A stretch of DNA of 64,000 nucleotides, taken from the NCBI GenBank assembly GCA_019359395.1, contig JAHHHK010000016.1, forward strand, positions 62,001-126,000. Direction: 5' to 3'. The position numbers were made by a program, and so were the translations under genes. This document shows positions 17,832 through 29,840 of the stretch, one piece after another (position 1 is the first letter of the stretch; every line of letters starts with the position of its first letter). The notes below the pieces were generated by a model. That model had not been told where the DNA came from. It saw only the letters and a program-made list of their open reading frames with translations, and did no database searches. The DNA is from Komarekiella atlantica HA4396-MV6. GTDB lineage: Bacteria; Cyanobacteriota; Cyanobacteriia; Cyanobacteriales; Nostocaceae.

Positions 17832-18028
17832 AACTGTGCCTACAATCGAGTTAAATAGAGAATTATTAACAATAGTTAACAAATTTCTGGCTATAGTCAC
17901 TCATCTAGCGACATAGTTTTGGAGAATAAAAAATATTTACACAAAAGGTTAGCTACTTTACTAGTTTATCATCTACCAAAAGAGGTAGATTTGAGCTATG
18001 AAATTTTCTGTTGAAGTATATTGAGTAT

Positions 18029-18067
18029 AAAAAATAATGCTTAATAGGTTTTCACTCATTAAGCATT
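18029..18067 (-). terminator. Rho-independent terminator downstream of gyrB
   Basis: On the minus strand AATGCTTAAT pairs with ATTAAGCATT (18058-18067 with 18036-18045) and runs into TATTTTTT. It is about 240 bp past the gyrB stop and isolates the fasciclin gene. Confidence 0.75.
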
Positions 18068-18303
18068 ACTAAGTTCATAGAGCACCGAAGTATTGACGAA
18101 ATAATTAGTAATTTGTAATTGAAGTGTAGAGCAACTAAATTTATTGATGCAGAAGAGGAAACTCTTTCCAGATCTCAAGCTACTAACCGTCTTCTATGGA
18201 GTAGTAATTACGTTAGCACAGTGGGGCGTAGCCCATTACTGGCTTGCTTCTATGGTTAGACGAATACTACTAATTACAAATTATTTTGACAGGAAATTGG
18301 TAT

Positions 18304-20511
<2,208 letters not shown>

Positions 20512-20529
20512 TCAGCATTGTTGACCCTT

Positions 20530-20569
20530 GACTAATGACTAATGACTAATGATTAATGACTAATGACTA
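20530..20569 (+). repeat. STRR heptamer array GACTAAT overlapping the miaA start
   Basis: Five consecutive heptamers (GACTAAT x3, GATTAAT, GACTAAT) run from 20530 to 20564, then GACTAAA. The miaA ATG (20563-20565) lies across the last junction. Short tandemly repeated heptanucleotides (STRR) are established in heterocystous cyanobacteria. Confidence 0.85.
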
Positions 20570-21489
20570 AATTGATTGTAATTTGTGGAGCGACGGCAAC
20601 AGGTAAGTCAGGGTTGGCTTTGGCTTTGGCTTTGCGGTTGGGTTCTATCATTCTCAGTGCAGATTCTCGTCAAGTTTACCGCGAGTTTGATATTGGTACG
20701 GCTAAACCAACTTTGGCTGAACAAAAATTAGTGCCGCACTACTTAATAGATATCTGCGATCCGACAAATATAATGACGGTAGCAGACTACCAGGAACAAG
20801 CACAAGCCTTAATTAATTTTCCGCCTCATCTAACACTCTCCGTCTCTTCTCCTCTATTATTGGTTGGTGGCACTGGTTTGTATATACGTTCCATTGTTCA
20901 AGGGATGAAGATTCCTAGAGTTGCACCACAAATGGAATTGCGATCGCAACTTGAGTCTTTAGGACAACCTCAACTCTATGCGATGTTACAACAAATTGAC
21001 TCAGTTGCCGCACAAAAAATTCATCCCAATGATTCAGTGCGAACTTTAAGAGCATTGGAGGTATATTATGTGACTGGACATCCGATTTCGGAACAGCAAG
21101 GGGAAAATCCACCGAATTATCCGATTTTGCAAATTGGCTTAGATTGCGATCGCTCCGATGGGTTACGCCTACGCATTCAACAGCGCACTGAGCAAATGAT
21201 AGCAGATGAGTTGGTTGCTGAGGTGGAGTATCTTTGTCAAAAATATGGCGCTGATTTATCTTTGTTAAATACTTTAGGTTATCAAGAAATCAAGCAATAT
21301 TTAGCTGGGGATATTTCTTTAGAAGAAGCGAAAGAATTAATAATTTTGCATACGCGACAATTTGCCAAGCGACAGCGCACTTGGTTTAAAGCATATCCAC
21401 AAATTAAATGGTTTGATGCGGATGATCCTAATTTATTAGAGAAAGTTTGGCAGCGAATAAATGAGTTTATTAGTTGCACAAATATGTAA
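20563..21489 (+). CDS. miaA: tRNA dimethylallyltransferase
   Basis: The 308-residue enzyme transfers a dimethylallyl group to adenosine 37 of tRNAs that read UNN codons. It has the P-loop GATATGKSGLALALA, the DSRQVYREFDIGTAKPT segment that contacts tRNA and substrate, PHYLIDI, GGTGLYIRSI, and the C-terminal RQFAKRQRTWF. All positions expected for MiaA are present. The start codon sits inside a heptamer repeat array and there is no Shine-Dalgarno sequence before it, so the first residues (MTK) are repeat-derived. The gene faces the convergent Uma2 gene. Confidence 0.95.
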   Translation: MTKLIVICGATATGKSGLALALALRLGSIILSADSRQVYREFDIGTAKPTLAEQKLVPHYLIDICDPTNIMTVADYQEQAQALINFPPHLTLSVSSPLLLVGGTGLYIRSIVQGMKIPRVAPQMELRSQLESLGQPQLYAMLQQIDSVAAQKIHPNDSVRTLRALEVYYVTGHPISEQQGENPPNYPILQIGLDCDRSDGLRLRIQQRTEQMIADELVAEVEYLCQKYGADLSLLNTLGYQEIKQYLAGDISLEEAKELIILHTRQFAKRQRTWFKAYPQIKWFDADDPNLLEKVWQRINEFISCTNM

Positions 21490-21543
21490 GATTTTTTTGC
21501 TCATTCAAAAATACAAAAAACTTTGCACATTTACATGAGTATC

Positions 21544-22281
21544 CTAGATAGTGTCAGGATCTACGCCCATCGCTCGGAGCCTTTCTGCTAGTAGTTGGGC
21601 ACGTTGTTCAGCTTGTTGAGTGCGTTGTTCAGCTTGTTGAGTGCGTTGTTCAGCTTGTTGAGCGCGTTCATCTCCAGTCGGTAGAACATTTCCGTCCTGG
21701 TAGCACCAACGTAACCAAGTATCTCGTCTGCCTTCAAATTGACCTTCCCATAGAGTTATACCTAAACCAACTTGTTCTAACCAAGTTTCTAGAGTTTCAA
21801 AGTAGCGCCTTCCCCTAAGTTCGTAAACGCGTAGTATTTTTTCTCCTAATTGTTGATTAGGGTCATAAACGATGTAGTAACTAGCCCGCATATGTTCATA
21901 AATTTGCAGCTTTTTGCCCAGTTCATCACCTTCTTTATTAGAGACAATTTCAAGAACAACTTCTGGTGGTTTACCAAAACGCCAAACCATATAACAACGA
22001 TTTTGTTTCTCCCACCAATTTTCAGGCACTTGCACATCTAAACTGAGAAAGACATCAGGCACAATCGGAGGCTGAAGGTCTGTGTAGTAAATGCCGACAT
22101 TCGCTGCTGCTAAAAAAGTCTGATTCTGTAAAGCGCTGTAAAGAGAGCCAACCAATAGGCGTTGTTGTTTTTCAGATGCAAAATTATCCACAGGTGTATC
22201 ATCTTCAGTGACTAGCAGGTTGGCATCTGGTACATAGTAATCATCATCATTGATTAGAAGTTGCTCAACCATGACTTTCAT
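21544..22281 (-). CDS. Uma2-family (DUF820) PD-(D/E)XK protein with heptad tail
   Basis: The 245-residue protein has the Uma2 nuclease-fold core: IVPDVFLSLDV, then PPEVVLEIVSNKEGDELGKKLQIYEHM with the Glu and Lys of the PD-(D/E)XK site, and ASYYIVYDP. The family is strongly expanded in cyanobacteria and has no established biological role. The C-terminus carries three heptapeptide repeats (QAEQRTQ-type) encoded by 21-bp DNA repeats at about 21601-21668, predicted to form a short coiled coil. Either ATG at 22281 or at 22272 could start it; neither has a clear ribosome site. Confidence 0.88.
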   Translation of the reverse strand: MKVMVEQLLINDDDYYVPDANLLVTEDDTPVDNFASEKQQRLLVGSLYSALQNQTFLAAANVGIYYTDLQPPIVPDVFLSLDVQVPENWWEKQNRCYMVWRFGKPPEVVLEIVSNKEGDELGKKLQIYEHMRASYYIVYDPNQQLGEKILRVYELRGRRYFETLETWLEQVGLGITLWEGQFEGRRDTWLRWCYQDGNVLPTGDERAQQAEQRTQQAEQRTQQAEQRAQLLAERLRAMGVDPDTI

Positions 22282-22427
22282 CCGGTATTTAAAAGCGTTA
22301 TTTCTAGATTATTTGATTATCCCTTAAACAAACAAATACAAGTGATGCGATCGCTCTTTACTCACCCTAGAGCGCTATTTTTGCAACAATAGTAGTTACA
22401 GCCGTCCAGCAAAGCCTGCAATACGCC

Positions 22428-22790
22428 ATGACAGACGCAGCAGTTAGCATTTCTCCCACCGATATCGAAACTCTTGAGCAGCTTTACACCTTTAGAGAGC
22501 GAACCGAAGTTTTAGAATTTCTGGATAAACATCCCTTTCTGGTTCCGGTGCTGCTGGAAGCACCAGAGAAAATTCGCCACTACTTCCCTGACTCCCAGCT
22601 ATTTCTGGAAGTCTTCGTTGATTCAGAAAGTATTGATTGGGTGCAGTTGATACTATCTATTTTGATGAAGCTTGACCCCCATGAAGCGGTTGCAAGGCTT
22701 AATAAGCTGGACTTGGATTGGGGTCTACATAACTCCTATGATGTACGGTGTAAGTTTTTTACTACTTTAGAATATCCAGATGAGTTTTGA
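22428..22790 (+). CDS. Small uncharacterised protein paired with a HEPN gene
   Basis: This 120-residue soluble, acidic protein has no recognised domain. It has ERTEVLEFLDKHPFLVPVLLEAPEKI followed by HYFPDSQLFLEVFVDSES, a pattern I associate with a family common in cyanobacteria and often next to a HEPN-type gene. It overlaps the next gene by 11 bp, which implies translational coupling. The order (small acidic protein, then HEPN protein) is compatible with an antitoxin-toxin arrangement, but that is inference only. Confidence 0.65.
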   Translation: MTDAAVSISPTDIETLEQLYTFRERTEVLEFLDKHPFLVPVLLEAPEKIRHYFPDSQLFLEVFVDSESIDWVQLILSILMKLDPHEAVARLNKLDLDWGLHNSYDVRCKFFTTLEYPDEF

Positions 22791-23121
22791 TTGGTCAGAG
22801 TATCTAAATGTAGCTAAAGAACTAGCAGGTGTCGCAACTACTCCTGCCAATCAAGAGGCTAAATGTCGCGCTGCTATTAGTCGGGCTTACTGTGCAGCTT
22901 TTATTACTGCACGAAACTATTTGCGTGAGCAAGAAGGAATTTCAATTCCGAAAACAAGTGACGCTCATAGATATGTTAGCGACCAATTCGAGCTTAGTTC
23001 CGATCTAATGCGTAAATCAGTAGCAAAAAAATTAGCTAGATTGCGAGGATTCCGCAGACAAGCAGATTATGTTGATAACTTTCCTGGTTTATCTGGCATT
23101 ACAATCATAGCTTTAGATTGA
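22780..23121 (+). CDS. HEPN-domain-like protein
   Basis: The 113-residue alpha-helical protein has EAKCRAAISRAYCAAFITARNYL followed near the end by LARLRGFRRQADY. This is the pattern of HEPN proteins with an R-x-x-A-D-Y motif on the last helix rather than the R-x4-6-H of active HEPN ribonucleases. It is translationally coupled to the small gene before it (11-bp overlap). It may be a nucleotide- or RNA-binding toxin-like partner. The variant motif makes nuclease activity uncertain. Confidence 0.65.
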   Translation: MSFDWSEYLNVAKELAGVATTPANQEAKCRAAISRAYCAAFITARNYLREQEGISIPKTSDAHRYVSDQFELSSDLMRKSVAKKLARLRGFRRQADYVDNFPGLSGITIIALD

Positions 23122-23183
23122 TCTGAGGAAGTAATTTCAATTTTAAGTAACCTGTAAACATCTACTTTCAACTTTAAGAAACT

Positions 23184-24656
23184 ATGCTTATCCAAGATAA
23201 AAAACAACGTAATTGGCAACCCATCATCAAACAATTCGAGGCTGTACTTGGCAAAAATGGTGTGGTGGAACGTCGTGAGGAACTTATTACTTATGAATGC
23301 GATGGTTTAACCGCTTATCGCCAACGTCCCGCTGTGGTGGTGTTGCCTAGAACTACAGAACAAGTTGCCGCTGCGGTGAAGATATGTAATCAATACTCTA
23401 TCCCCTTCATAGCACGCGGCTCTGGTACAGGTCTATCTGGTGGCGCTCTACCTTTGGAAGATTCTGTTTTAATTGTCACTTCATTAATGCGGCAAATCCT
23501 CAGCATAGATTTAGAAAATCAGCGGACAGTCGTGCAACCAGGAGTAATTAACAGTTGGGTAACACAAGCTGTTAGCGGTGCTGGATTTTACTACGCTCCT
23601 GACCCCTCCAGCCAAATTATCTGCTCCATTGGAGGTAACATTGCTGAAAACTCTGGTGGAGTGCATTGTCTTAAATATGGTGTCACCACTAACCACGTTT
23701 TGGGATTAAAAATTGTCACACCTGAAGGAGAAATTATCGATTTGGGGGGACAAATCCCGGAAATGCCTGGTTATGATTTAACAGGTGTATTTGTTGGTTC
23801 AGAAGGGACTTTGGGTATCGCTACAGAAATTACTCTGCGAATTCTTAAAAGTGCAGAATCTATTTGCGTGCTGTTAGCAGATTTTACCAGCGTTGAAGCT
23901 GCTGGAGCAGCTGTTTCCGACATAATTAGCGCGGGAATTATTCCTGGTGGGATGGAAATGATGGATAACTTTAGCATCAATGCGGTTGAAGATGTTGTTG
24001 CAACTAATTGTTATCCCCGCGATGCTACTGCTATTCTGTTAATAGAAATTGATGGTTTGGAAGTTGAAGTTTCAGGAAATAAACAGCGAGTTATCGAAAT
24101 TTGTAAGAAGAATGGTGCGCGTAATGTTACTACTGCTAGTGACCCAGAAACTAGATTGAAATTATGGAAAGGACGCAAAGCAGCTTTTGCGGCAGCTGGT
24201 CATTTAAGTCCAGATTATTATGTTCAAGATGGTGTGATTCCTCGTACTCAGTTGCCTTATGTTCTGGAAGAGATTGAGATATTAAGTCAAAAATACGGTT
24301 ATCGCGTTGCTAATGTATTTCATGCTGGAGATGGCAATCTTCATCCACTAATTCTTTATGATAATTCTGTGTCTGGAGCATTAGAGCAAGTAGAAGAATT
24401 AGGGGGAGAAATTCTCAAACTTTGTGTGAAAGTTGGTGGTAGTATTTCTGGTGAACATGGTATTGGTGCAGATAAAAAGTGCTATATGCCTGATATGTTT
24501 AGCAAAGCTGATTTAGAAACTATGCAGTGGGTGCGACAAGTGTTTAATCCTCAAGGGTTAGCAAATCCTGAGAAGATATTTCCGACACCACGCACTTGTG
24601 GTGAAGCAGCAAACGCATCAAGTATCAAGCAGTTTGAAGGCATAGACAAATTTTAA
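23184..24656 (+). CDS. glcD: Glycolate oxidase subunit GlcD (FAD-linked)
   Basis: The 490-residue flavoprotein has a PCMH-type FAD domain (PFIARGSGTGLSGGAL, PDPSSQIICSIGGNIAENSGG, GSEGTLGIATEITLRIL). The C-terminal FAD-oxidase domain has VANVFHAGDGNLHPLI and the active-site region GGSISGEHGIGADKK. It oxidises glycolate to glyoxylate in photorespiration. Related D-lactate dehydrogenases share these motifs, so the substrate is likely but not proven. GlcE/GlcF partners are not adjacent. A terminator follows. Confidence 0.9.
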   Translation: MLIQDKKQRNWQPIIKQFEAVLGKNGVVERREELITYECDGLTAYRQRPAVVVLPRTTEQVAAAVKICNQYSIPFIARGSGTGLSGGALPLEDSVLIVTSLMRQILSIDLENQRTVVQPGVINSWVTQAVSGAGFYYAPDPSSQIICSIGGNIAENSGGVHCLKYGVTTNHVLGLKIVTPEGEIIDLGGQIPEMPGYDLTGVFVGSEGTLGIATEITLRILKSAESICVLLADFTSVEAAGAAVSDIISAGIIPGGMEMMDNFSINAVEDVVATNCYPRDATAILLIEIDGLEVEVSGNKQRVIEICKKNGARNVTTASDPETRLKLWKGRKAAFAAAGHLSPDYYVQDGVIPRTQLPYVLEEIEILSQKYGYRVANVFHAGDGNLHPLILYDNSVSGALEQVEELGGEILKLCVKVGGSISGEHGIGADKKCYMPDMFSKADLETMQWVRQVFNPQGLANPEKIFPTPRTCGEAANASSIKQFEGIDKF

Positions 24657-24690
24657 TTTTCCGTCAAGAGACAAAGGTGGACTCATAGCT

Positions 24691-24720
24691 TAAAAGCCTG
24701 TTTTTGACAGGCTTATTTTG
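24691..24720 (+). terminator. Terminator after glcD
   Basis: AGCCTG and CAGGCT pair around a T-rich loop and are followed by TATTTTG, about 40 bp after the stop codon. Confidence 0.7.
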
Positions 24721-24941
24721 CTATTGGATATACGTACTTGTCGCGTTTGTACGGCTGTTAGCAATATTTGGAATTGGAAGAAGTGAACAGATTTTAATCT
24801 CGTACCAAAGTATAAAGGTATAAAGTCTTAATTTGGTCTTCTTTATCTTGCTGTAAAATCAGCATCTTTTTAGATAATCCGGAGGGTTATAACTTATTTT
24901 GTAGTTATATCTATTCCGATCGCACTAGGTTACACTTACAG

Positions 24942-26180
24942 ATGAATCGGGTTGCTCGCCGTTGGTTTTATTACTTGCTGTCTTTGGGATTAGTAGTCAG
25001 TTTAACAGTATTTTCACTCTCTTCACCCCCAGTTTATTCGCAAAAAAGAACTGTAACTACAGAAATTCGCGGCGTTTGGATCACTAATGTTGCTAGTGGG
25101 GTACTATTTGTTCCCTGGGGTATTAACCGTGCTTTAAATCAATTATCGGCACTCAATTTTAATACTGTTTATCCTGTCGTTTGGAACCGAGGATATACTT
25201 TTTATAAAAGTGCTGTAGCTAAAAATACTATAGGTTCAGATACTCAACCTTTCCTCAAGTTTATGCACGGTGGACGCGACACTTTAACAACGCTAGTGAA
25301 ACTTTCAAAAACAAAAGATTTGAGTATTATTCCCTGGTTTGAATATGGATTAATGACACCACATAATTCACAATTGGCAAAGCGTTATCCCGATTGGTTG
25401 ACAATTGGTCAAGAAGGAATAAACTCTATTCAAGGAAATCTGCCAGAAGAAATTGACAACGGCTTAATAACCAAGCAAGCTTGGCTGAATCCCCTACATC
25501 CAGAAGTTCAAAAGTTTATCCAATCATTAATTGTAGAAGTGGTCAAAAATTACGATGTAGATGGTATTCAACTTGATGATCACTTTGGAATGCCAGTACA
25601 GTTCGGTTATGATACCTTCACCGTTGATCTTTATCAGCAAGAACATCAAGGCAAAAATCCCCCAAGCAACCCTTTTAACTCAGAATGGATGCGTTGGCGA
25701 GCAGACAAAATTACTGATTTTATGGCAGAAATCTATCAATCTGTAAAAGCGGTTAAACCTAATGCCAAAATATCTTTGTCTCCTAACTATCAAGCTTTTG
25801 CCTACAAATATTATTTGCAAGATTGGGAAAGTTGGATAAAAAAAGGTTTAGTTAATGAGTTGATTTTACAAGTATATCGAAATGATCAAAGCAGTTTTAT
25901 CGCTCAACTCAAACAACCAGCAGTAGAATTTGCTCGTAGTCAAATTCCTGTAGGAATTGGGATATCAACAGGAACACCGCGTAATCCTGTACAAATCGCA
26001 CAAATTAGAAAACAGGTGCAAGCAGTGCGCGATCGCAATTTTAACGGTGTTTCCTTTTTCTATTGGGAAAGTTTATGGGGTTATATTACACCTGAATCAC
26101 CGCAACAGCGACGCAAGGTTTTTCTTAAAATGTTTGATGCCAAAGCTGTCAGACCTTCATTACCACTAGAGAGAGTTTGA
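24942..26180 (+). CDS. Exported glycoside hydrolase-like protein (GHL10/DUF187)
   Basis: The 412-residue protein has a signal peptide (WFYYLLSLGLVVSLTVFSLSS). The (beta/alpha)8 core of the GHL10 family follows: EIRGVWITNVASGVL, LNFNTVYPVVWNRGYTFY, the candidate acidic residues in DGIQLDDHFGMP, and GVSFFYWESLWGY. Members are predicted glycosidases at the cell surface; their substrates are poorly known. It overlaps the next gene by one base (TGATG) and is probably cotranslated with it. The N-terminus begins 42 bp after GATCGCACTAGG with no obvious ribosome site. Confidence 0.88.
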   Translation: MNRVARRWFYYLLSLGLVVSLTVFSLSSPPVYSQKRTVTTEIRGVWITNVASGVLFVPWGINRALNQLSALNFNTVYPVVWNRGYTFYKSAVAKNTIGSDTQPFLKFMHGGRDTLTTLVKLSKTKDLSIIPWFEYGLMTPHNSQLAKRYPDWLTIGQEGINSIQGNLPEEIDNGLITKQAWLNPLHPEVQKFIQSLIVEVVKNYDVDGIQLDDHFGMPVQFGYDTFTVDLYQQEHQGKNPPSNPFNSEWMRWRADKITDFMAEIYQSVKAVKPNAKISLSPNYQAFAYKYYLQDWESWIKKGLVNELILQVYRNDQSSFIAQLKQPAVEFARSQIPVGIGISTGTPRNPVQIAQIRKQVQAVRDRNFNGVSFFYWESLWGYITPESPQQRRKVFLKMFDAKAVRPSLPLERV

Positions 26181-26749
26181 TGCCATTAGCACCTGAAGAT
26201 ACAAGATTTAGCTTTGCATTACTGTGGACTTTCGCTACTTTTGGCGGTTTTTTACTGAGTTTGTTGCTAATTGAAGTTGGCGAGAAGCCAGATATTGGAG
26301 TGGTAGAAGCTGCTATCGGTGGATTTGCTGTTGCACTTCCTCAAGGCTGTCTGCTCAAACAACCTATGCCCTGTATCCGGTGGATTTTGTCAAGCATTTT
26401 GGGTTGGACTGTGATCACTGCTACTGGTATTGGTGGTATGGGCTGGATTGCACCTAGCACTCAGCTTCTACCCCTGAGACTCTTGCATGGGGTAATTTAT
26501 GGCACAATTGGCGGTTTTGGAATTGGACTAGCACAATGGTTGGCAATTCCCCAGCCATTTCCTTGGGCGTGGCGATGGATATTCGTCAGTTCGGCAAGCT
26601 GGGCAGTTGCTTTACCTTTAGGTTCTTTTGTCGGGAGCGTCTTGCGTCACCTGACGCAGTTATTCTTAGGCGAAGTTATGGGATTAGCTATCACCTGGCT
26701 TGTGGTTGGTATCCTCACAGGAATTGATGCTCACAAATTGCGATCGTGA
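26180..26749 (+). CDS. Small hydrophobic membrane protein
   Basis: The 189-residue product is mostly hydrophobic, with about four or five predicted helices (FALLWTFATFGGFLLSLLLI, FAVALPQGCLL, ILGWTVITATGIGGMGWI, LAITWLVVGILTGI) and many Gly residues. No family name can be assigned. Its ATG shares a base with the stop codon of the glycosidase gene before it (TGATG), so the two probably work together at the envelope. Confidence 0.75.
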   Translation: MPLAPEDTRFSFALLWTFATFGGFLLSLLLIEVGEKPDIGVVEAAIGGFAVALPQGCLLKQPMPCIRWILSSILGWTVITATGIGGMGWIAPSTQLLPLRLLHGVIYGTIGGFGIGLAQWLAIPQPFPWAWRWIFVSSASWAVALPLGSFVGSVLRHLTQLFLGEVMGLAITWLVVGILTGIDAHKLRS

Positions 26750-27123
26750 GTAATCCTGGTTCTCCGGTTTCGTTGTTATCCCGTTTCGGAATTAATGCCG
26801 AGATATTAATAATTATAAAATTTTATGAAGATAATGATAAACTACGTTTGGGCATATGCAACAATCTGAAGATATTATTAACAAAAAGTTTTTTCAGTGA
26901 TTTTGCGCTAGCCTGCAAATGTATTTTCGCCTTCAAAAAGCAGGATTTGTTAAGCTGACTCCTTTTAGCTTCCCTAGATTTCTGATAAGAAGTAGAGAAA
27001 GATCCAACTTTTAATGAGCAACGGCTGACAATTCTTGGCTTCAGGCGCTAAAGAGTATTTTCTACAAGCATAATTACATGTGAGCGCCTAGAAGAGTCAG
27101 TAATACCAGACAGGGACTCTCGC
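26750..27123. other. Intergenic region
   Basis: No supported gene is found in these 374 bp. The only frame (about 26746-26958, GTG start) gives a low-complexity, family-less product. Confidence 0.55.
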
Positions 27124-29391
27124 ATGACTAAAAATCCAGCTGAATCAACTCTAGAGTTGACACAACAATCATCACCTCAGATTCTTTTCGGCACAGAAGT
27201 AAATGACAAAACAAGTAGTGAGCAGTTTCTACTGAGCATGTACGATTCTGTGCAAGCATCCATATTTGTAGTGGATGTTCTAGAGGATGAAGATTTTCGT
27301 TACGTAGCACTTAATCCCACCCATGAGCGATGGCTAGGCATCCGCTCAGAGGAGCTTCGAGGCAAGAAACCAGAAGATATTCTCTCCCCAGTTGATGCTG
27401 CTAGAGTGCGTCAGCATTACGTTGACTGTGTGCGCTTCGGCAAAACCATTTCTTACGAACAATGCTTACAATTTCAAGGAATTTCTACTTGGTGGAGTAC
27501 GACTTTGACCCCGTTGCGGGATGCTAACTCTAGGATTTATCGACTGATTGGCACTAGTAGTAATATCACTCCAGCTAAGCAAGCAGAACAAGCCGGAGGA
27601 CTTCAAGCCGAGCGGGATCAACTACTAGAAGCGATCGCCGGGCGGATTCACCAATCTGTAGAATTAGAGACAATTCTCCATCAGACAACAAAGGAAGTCA
27701 GGCAATTTCTAGAGAGCGATCGCGTATTAATTTATCGCCTAGAACCTGATGGTAGTGGGGTGATTATTGCAGAATCAACAGTAGTTGCAACTGGTTCCCT
27801 GTTGGGAAAAACTATTAGCGATCCCTGCTTAAGTGGTAAATATCGAGAACACTACAACCGGGGTTGCATTCAAGTTGTCGAGGATATCCATGCAGCAGGA
27901 CTGCATCCTTGTCAAATAGACTTACTCGCCTCTTTACAGGTTAGAGCTAATTTGGTCATACCAATTTTCTTAGAGCAAAATATTTGGGGGCTATTTATTG
28001 CTCAGCATTGTCGCGAAACACATCAATGGCAGCAAACAGAAATTGACCTACTTAAGCAGCTAGCAACCCAAATCGGCATTGCTGTTCATCAAGCAAAACT
28101 TCATCAACAAATTCAGGATTTCAAAGCACATCTGGAGTTGCACAAGCACAAGCATATAGCTCAGTTGCAACAGGTGCAAAATTTTGAAGCCCTGGTGCGA
28201 CGCATGACAGAACAAATCCGCGATAGTCTGGATGAAAGTCAGGTGTTGCACACAGTTACTCAAGAATTGGTACAACTACTAAACCTTGACCGTTGCCAAA
28301 TCGAACTTTACGACACTTGCCACACGCTGGTAACTGTTGCCTACGAATACACGACTACTTTACCTCAGTGCCAGGGATCGACTCGACAGATTGCAGACTC
28401 GCCTGAAGTCTATCAACCACTGTTGCAAAAACAACCCTTACAATTTTTGGAAATTATTCCTGGATGGCAACCAAAGTTAGTTGTGAGCGCACAGATGGCT
28501 TGTCCAATTTTCGATACTCAAGGGATTTTAGGAAATATTTGGCTGACAAGAGCAACCCAAGAAGCGTTTGAAGAATTTGAAATTGGGTTAGTACAGCAGG
28601 TAGCAAATGAATGCGCGATCGCCATTCGCCAAGCTCAACTTTACGAGAAAAATCAAGCACAGGTGAGAGAATTAGAAAAACGCGATCGCCTTAAAAACGA
28701 ATTTCTCAGAACCTTGTCCCAAGAACTGCGGACACCAATAACTAGCATCAGTCTCGCAGCCCAAACTCTCGAAAGTGTCCTCACACCTGAAGAAATCTCA
28801 GATATCGAGATAGTTCCTCAACTTTTGCAAATTCTACATAACGAGTGTGGACGAGAAAGTAAGTTAATTAACGATTTGCTCACACTCACATATCTAGAAG
28901 CCGAACCAGAACCCCCAACTTTAATTGCCATTGACTTACAAAGTTGGCTTCACCCCATTGTCGAATCTTTTCGTGACCTGACAATCTGCCAGCGACAGCA
29001 TTTAAACCTGACTGTTGAAACTGCACTCCCGCCTTTAGAGACAGATATTACTGACTTAGAGCGAATTGTCAGCGAATTGTTAAACCATGCTTGCAAATAC
29101 ACCCCAGCAGACGAATCAATCACCGTATTTGCTTACCAAACAGAGGAAACAGTAGAGTTTAGTATCAGTAATTCTGGAGTAGAGATTACCGCCGATGAAC
29201 TTTCACGTATTTTCGAGCCGTTCTATCACCTTTCTAAAAATGATCCCTGGAAATATAGTGGTACTGGACTGGAACTAGCATTAGTGCAGAAAATGGTCAA
29301 ACATTTAGGCGGCGCAATTGATGTAAAGAGTACAGCCGGTCAAACTACCTTCACTGTTAAATTCCCCAAAGCAATTTCACCGTCTATTTGA
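27124..29391 (+). CDS. PAS-GAF-GAF histidine kinase homologue lacking the phospho-acceptor His
   Basis: The 755-residue protein has an N-terminal PAS (about 40-150) and a phytochrome-like GAF (about 170-330; SDRVLIYRLEPDGSGVII, LVIPIFLEQNIWGLFIAQH). A second GAF follows (about 355-510), then HisKA and HATPase domains. The H-box reads LSQELRTP with Gln533 where the phosphorylated His should be. The N-box reads ELLNHACKYTP with His655 in place of the key Asn. The G2 box reads GTGLELAL with Glu717 for Gly. Three changes in different boxes suggest a pseudokinase or scaffold rather than sequencing error. The first GAF lacks an obvious chromophore Cys in the canonical CHLR setting; the motif here is IAQHCRE. 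Confidence 0.9.
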   Translation: MTKNPAESTLELTQQSSPQILFGTEVNDKTSSEQFLLSMYDSVQASIFVVDVLEDEDFRYVALNPTHERWLGIRSEELRGKKPEDILSPVDAARVRQHYVDCVRFGKTISYEQCLQFQGISTWWSTTLTPLRDANSRIYRLIGTSSNITPAKQAEQAGGLQAERDQLLEAIAGRIHQSVELETILHQTTKEVRQFLESDRVLIYRLEPDGSGVIIAESTVVATGSLLGKTISDPCLSGKYREHYNRGCIQVVEDIHAAGLHPCQIDLLASLQVRANLVIPIFLEQNIWGLFIAQHCRETHQWQQTEIDLLKQLATQIGIAVHQAKLHQQIQDFKAHLELHKHKHIAQLQQVQNFEALVRRMTEQIRDSLDESQVLHTVTQELVQLLNLDRCQIELYDTCHTLVTVAYEYTTTLPQCQGSTRQIADSPEVYQPLLQKQPLQFLEIIPGWQPKLVVSAQMACPIFDTQGILGNIWLTRATQEAFEEFEIGLVQQVANECAIAIRQAQLYEKNQAQVRELEKRDRLKNEFLRTLSQELRTPITSISLAAQTLESVLTPEEISDIEIVPQLLQILHNECGRESKLINDLLTLTYLEAEPEPPTLIAIDLQSWLHPIVESFRDLTICQRQHLNLTVETALPPLETDITDLERIVSELLNHACKYTPADESITVFAYQTEETVEFSISNSGVEITADELSRIFEPFYHLSKNDPWKYSGTGLELALVQKMVKHLGGAIDVKSTAGQTTFTVKFPKAISPSI

Positions 29392-29463
29392 GTAGTTTAC
29401 AGCTGATTGCTTGCTCAATTACTAGCGAATACGCCAGAAATGTGCTAAGATCAGGTTTCGTGT

Positions 29464-29840
<377 letters not shown>

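Noticed and set aside
24942-26749. Secretion operon with exosortase
   Set aside because: The hydrophobic gene after the glycosidase lacks exosortase Cys/Arg/His motifs.
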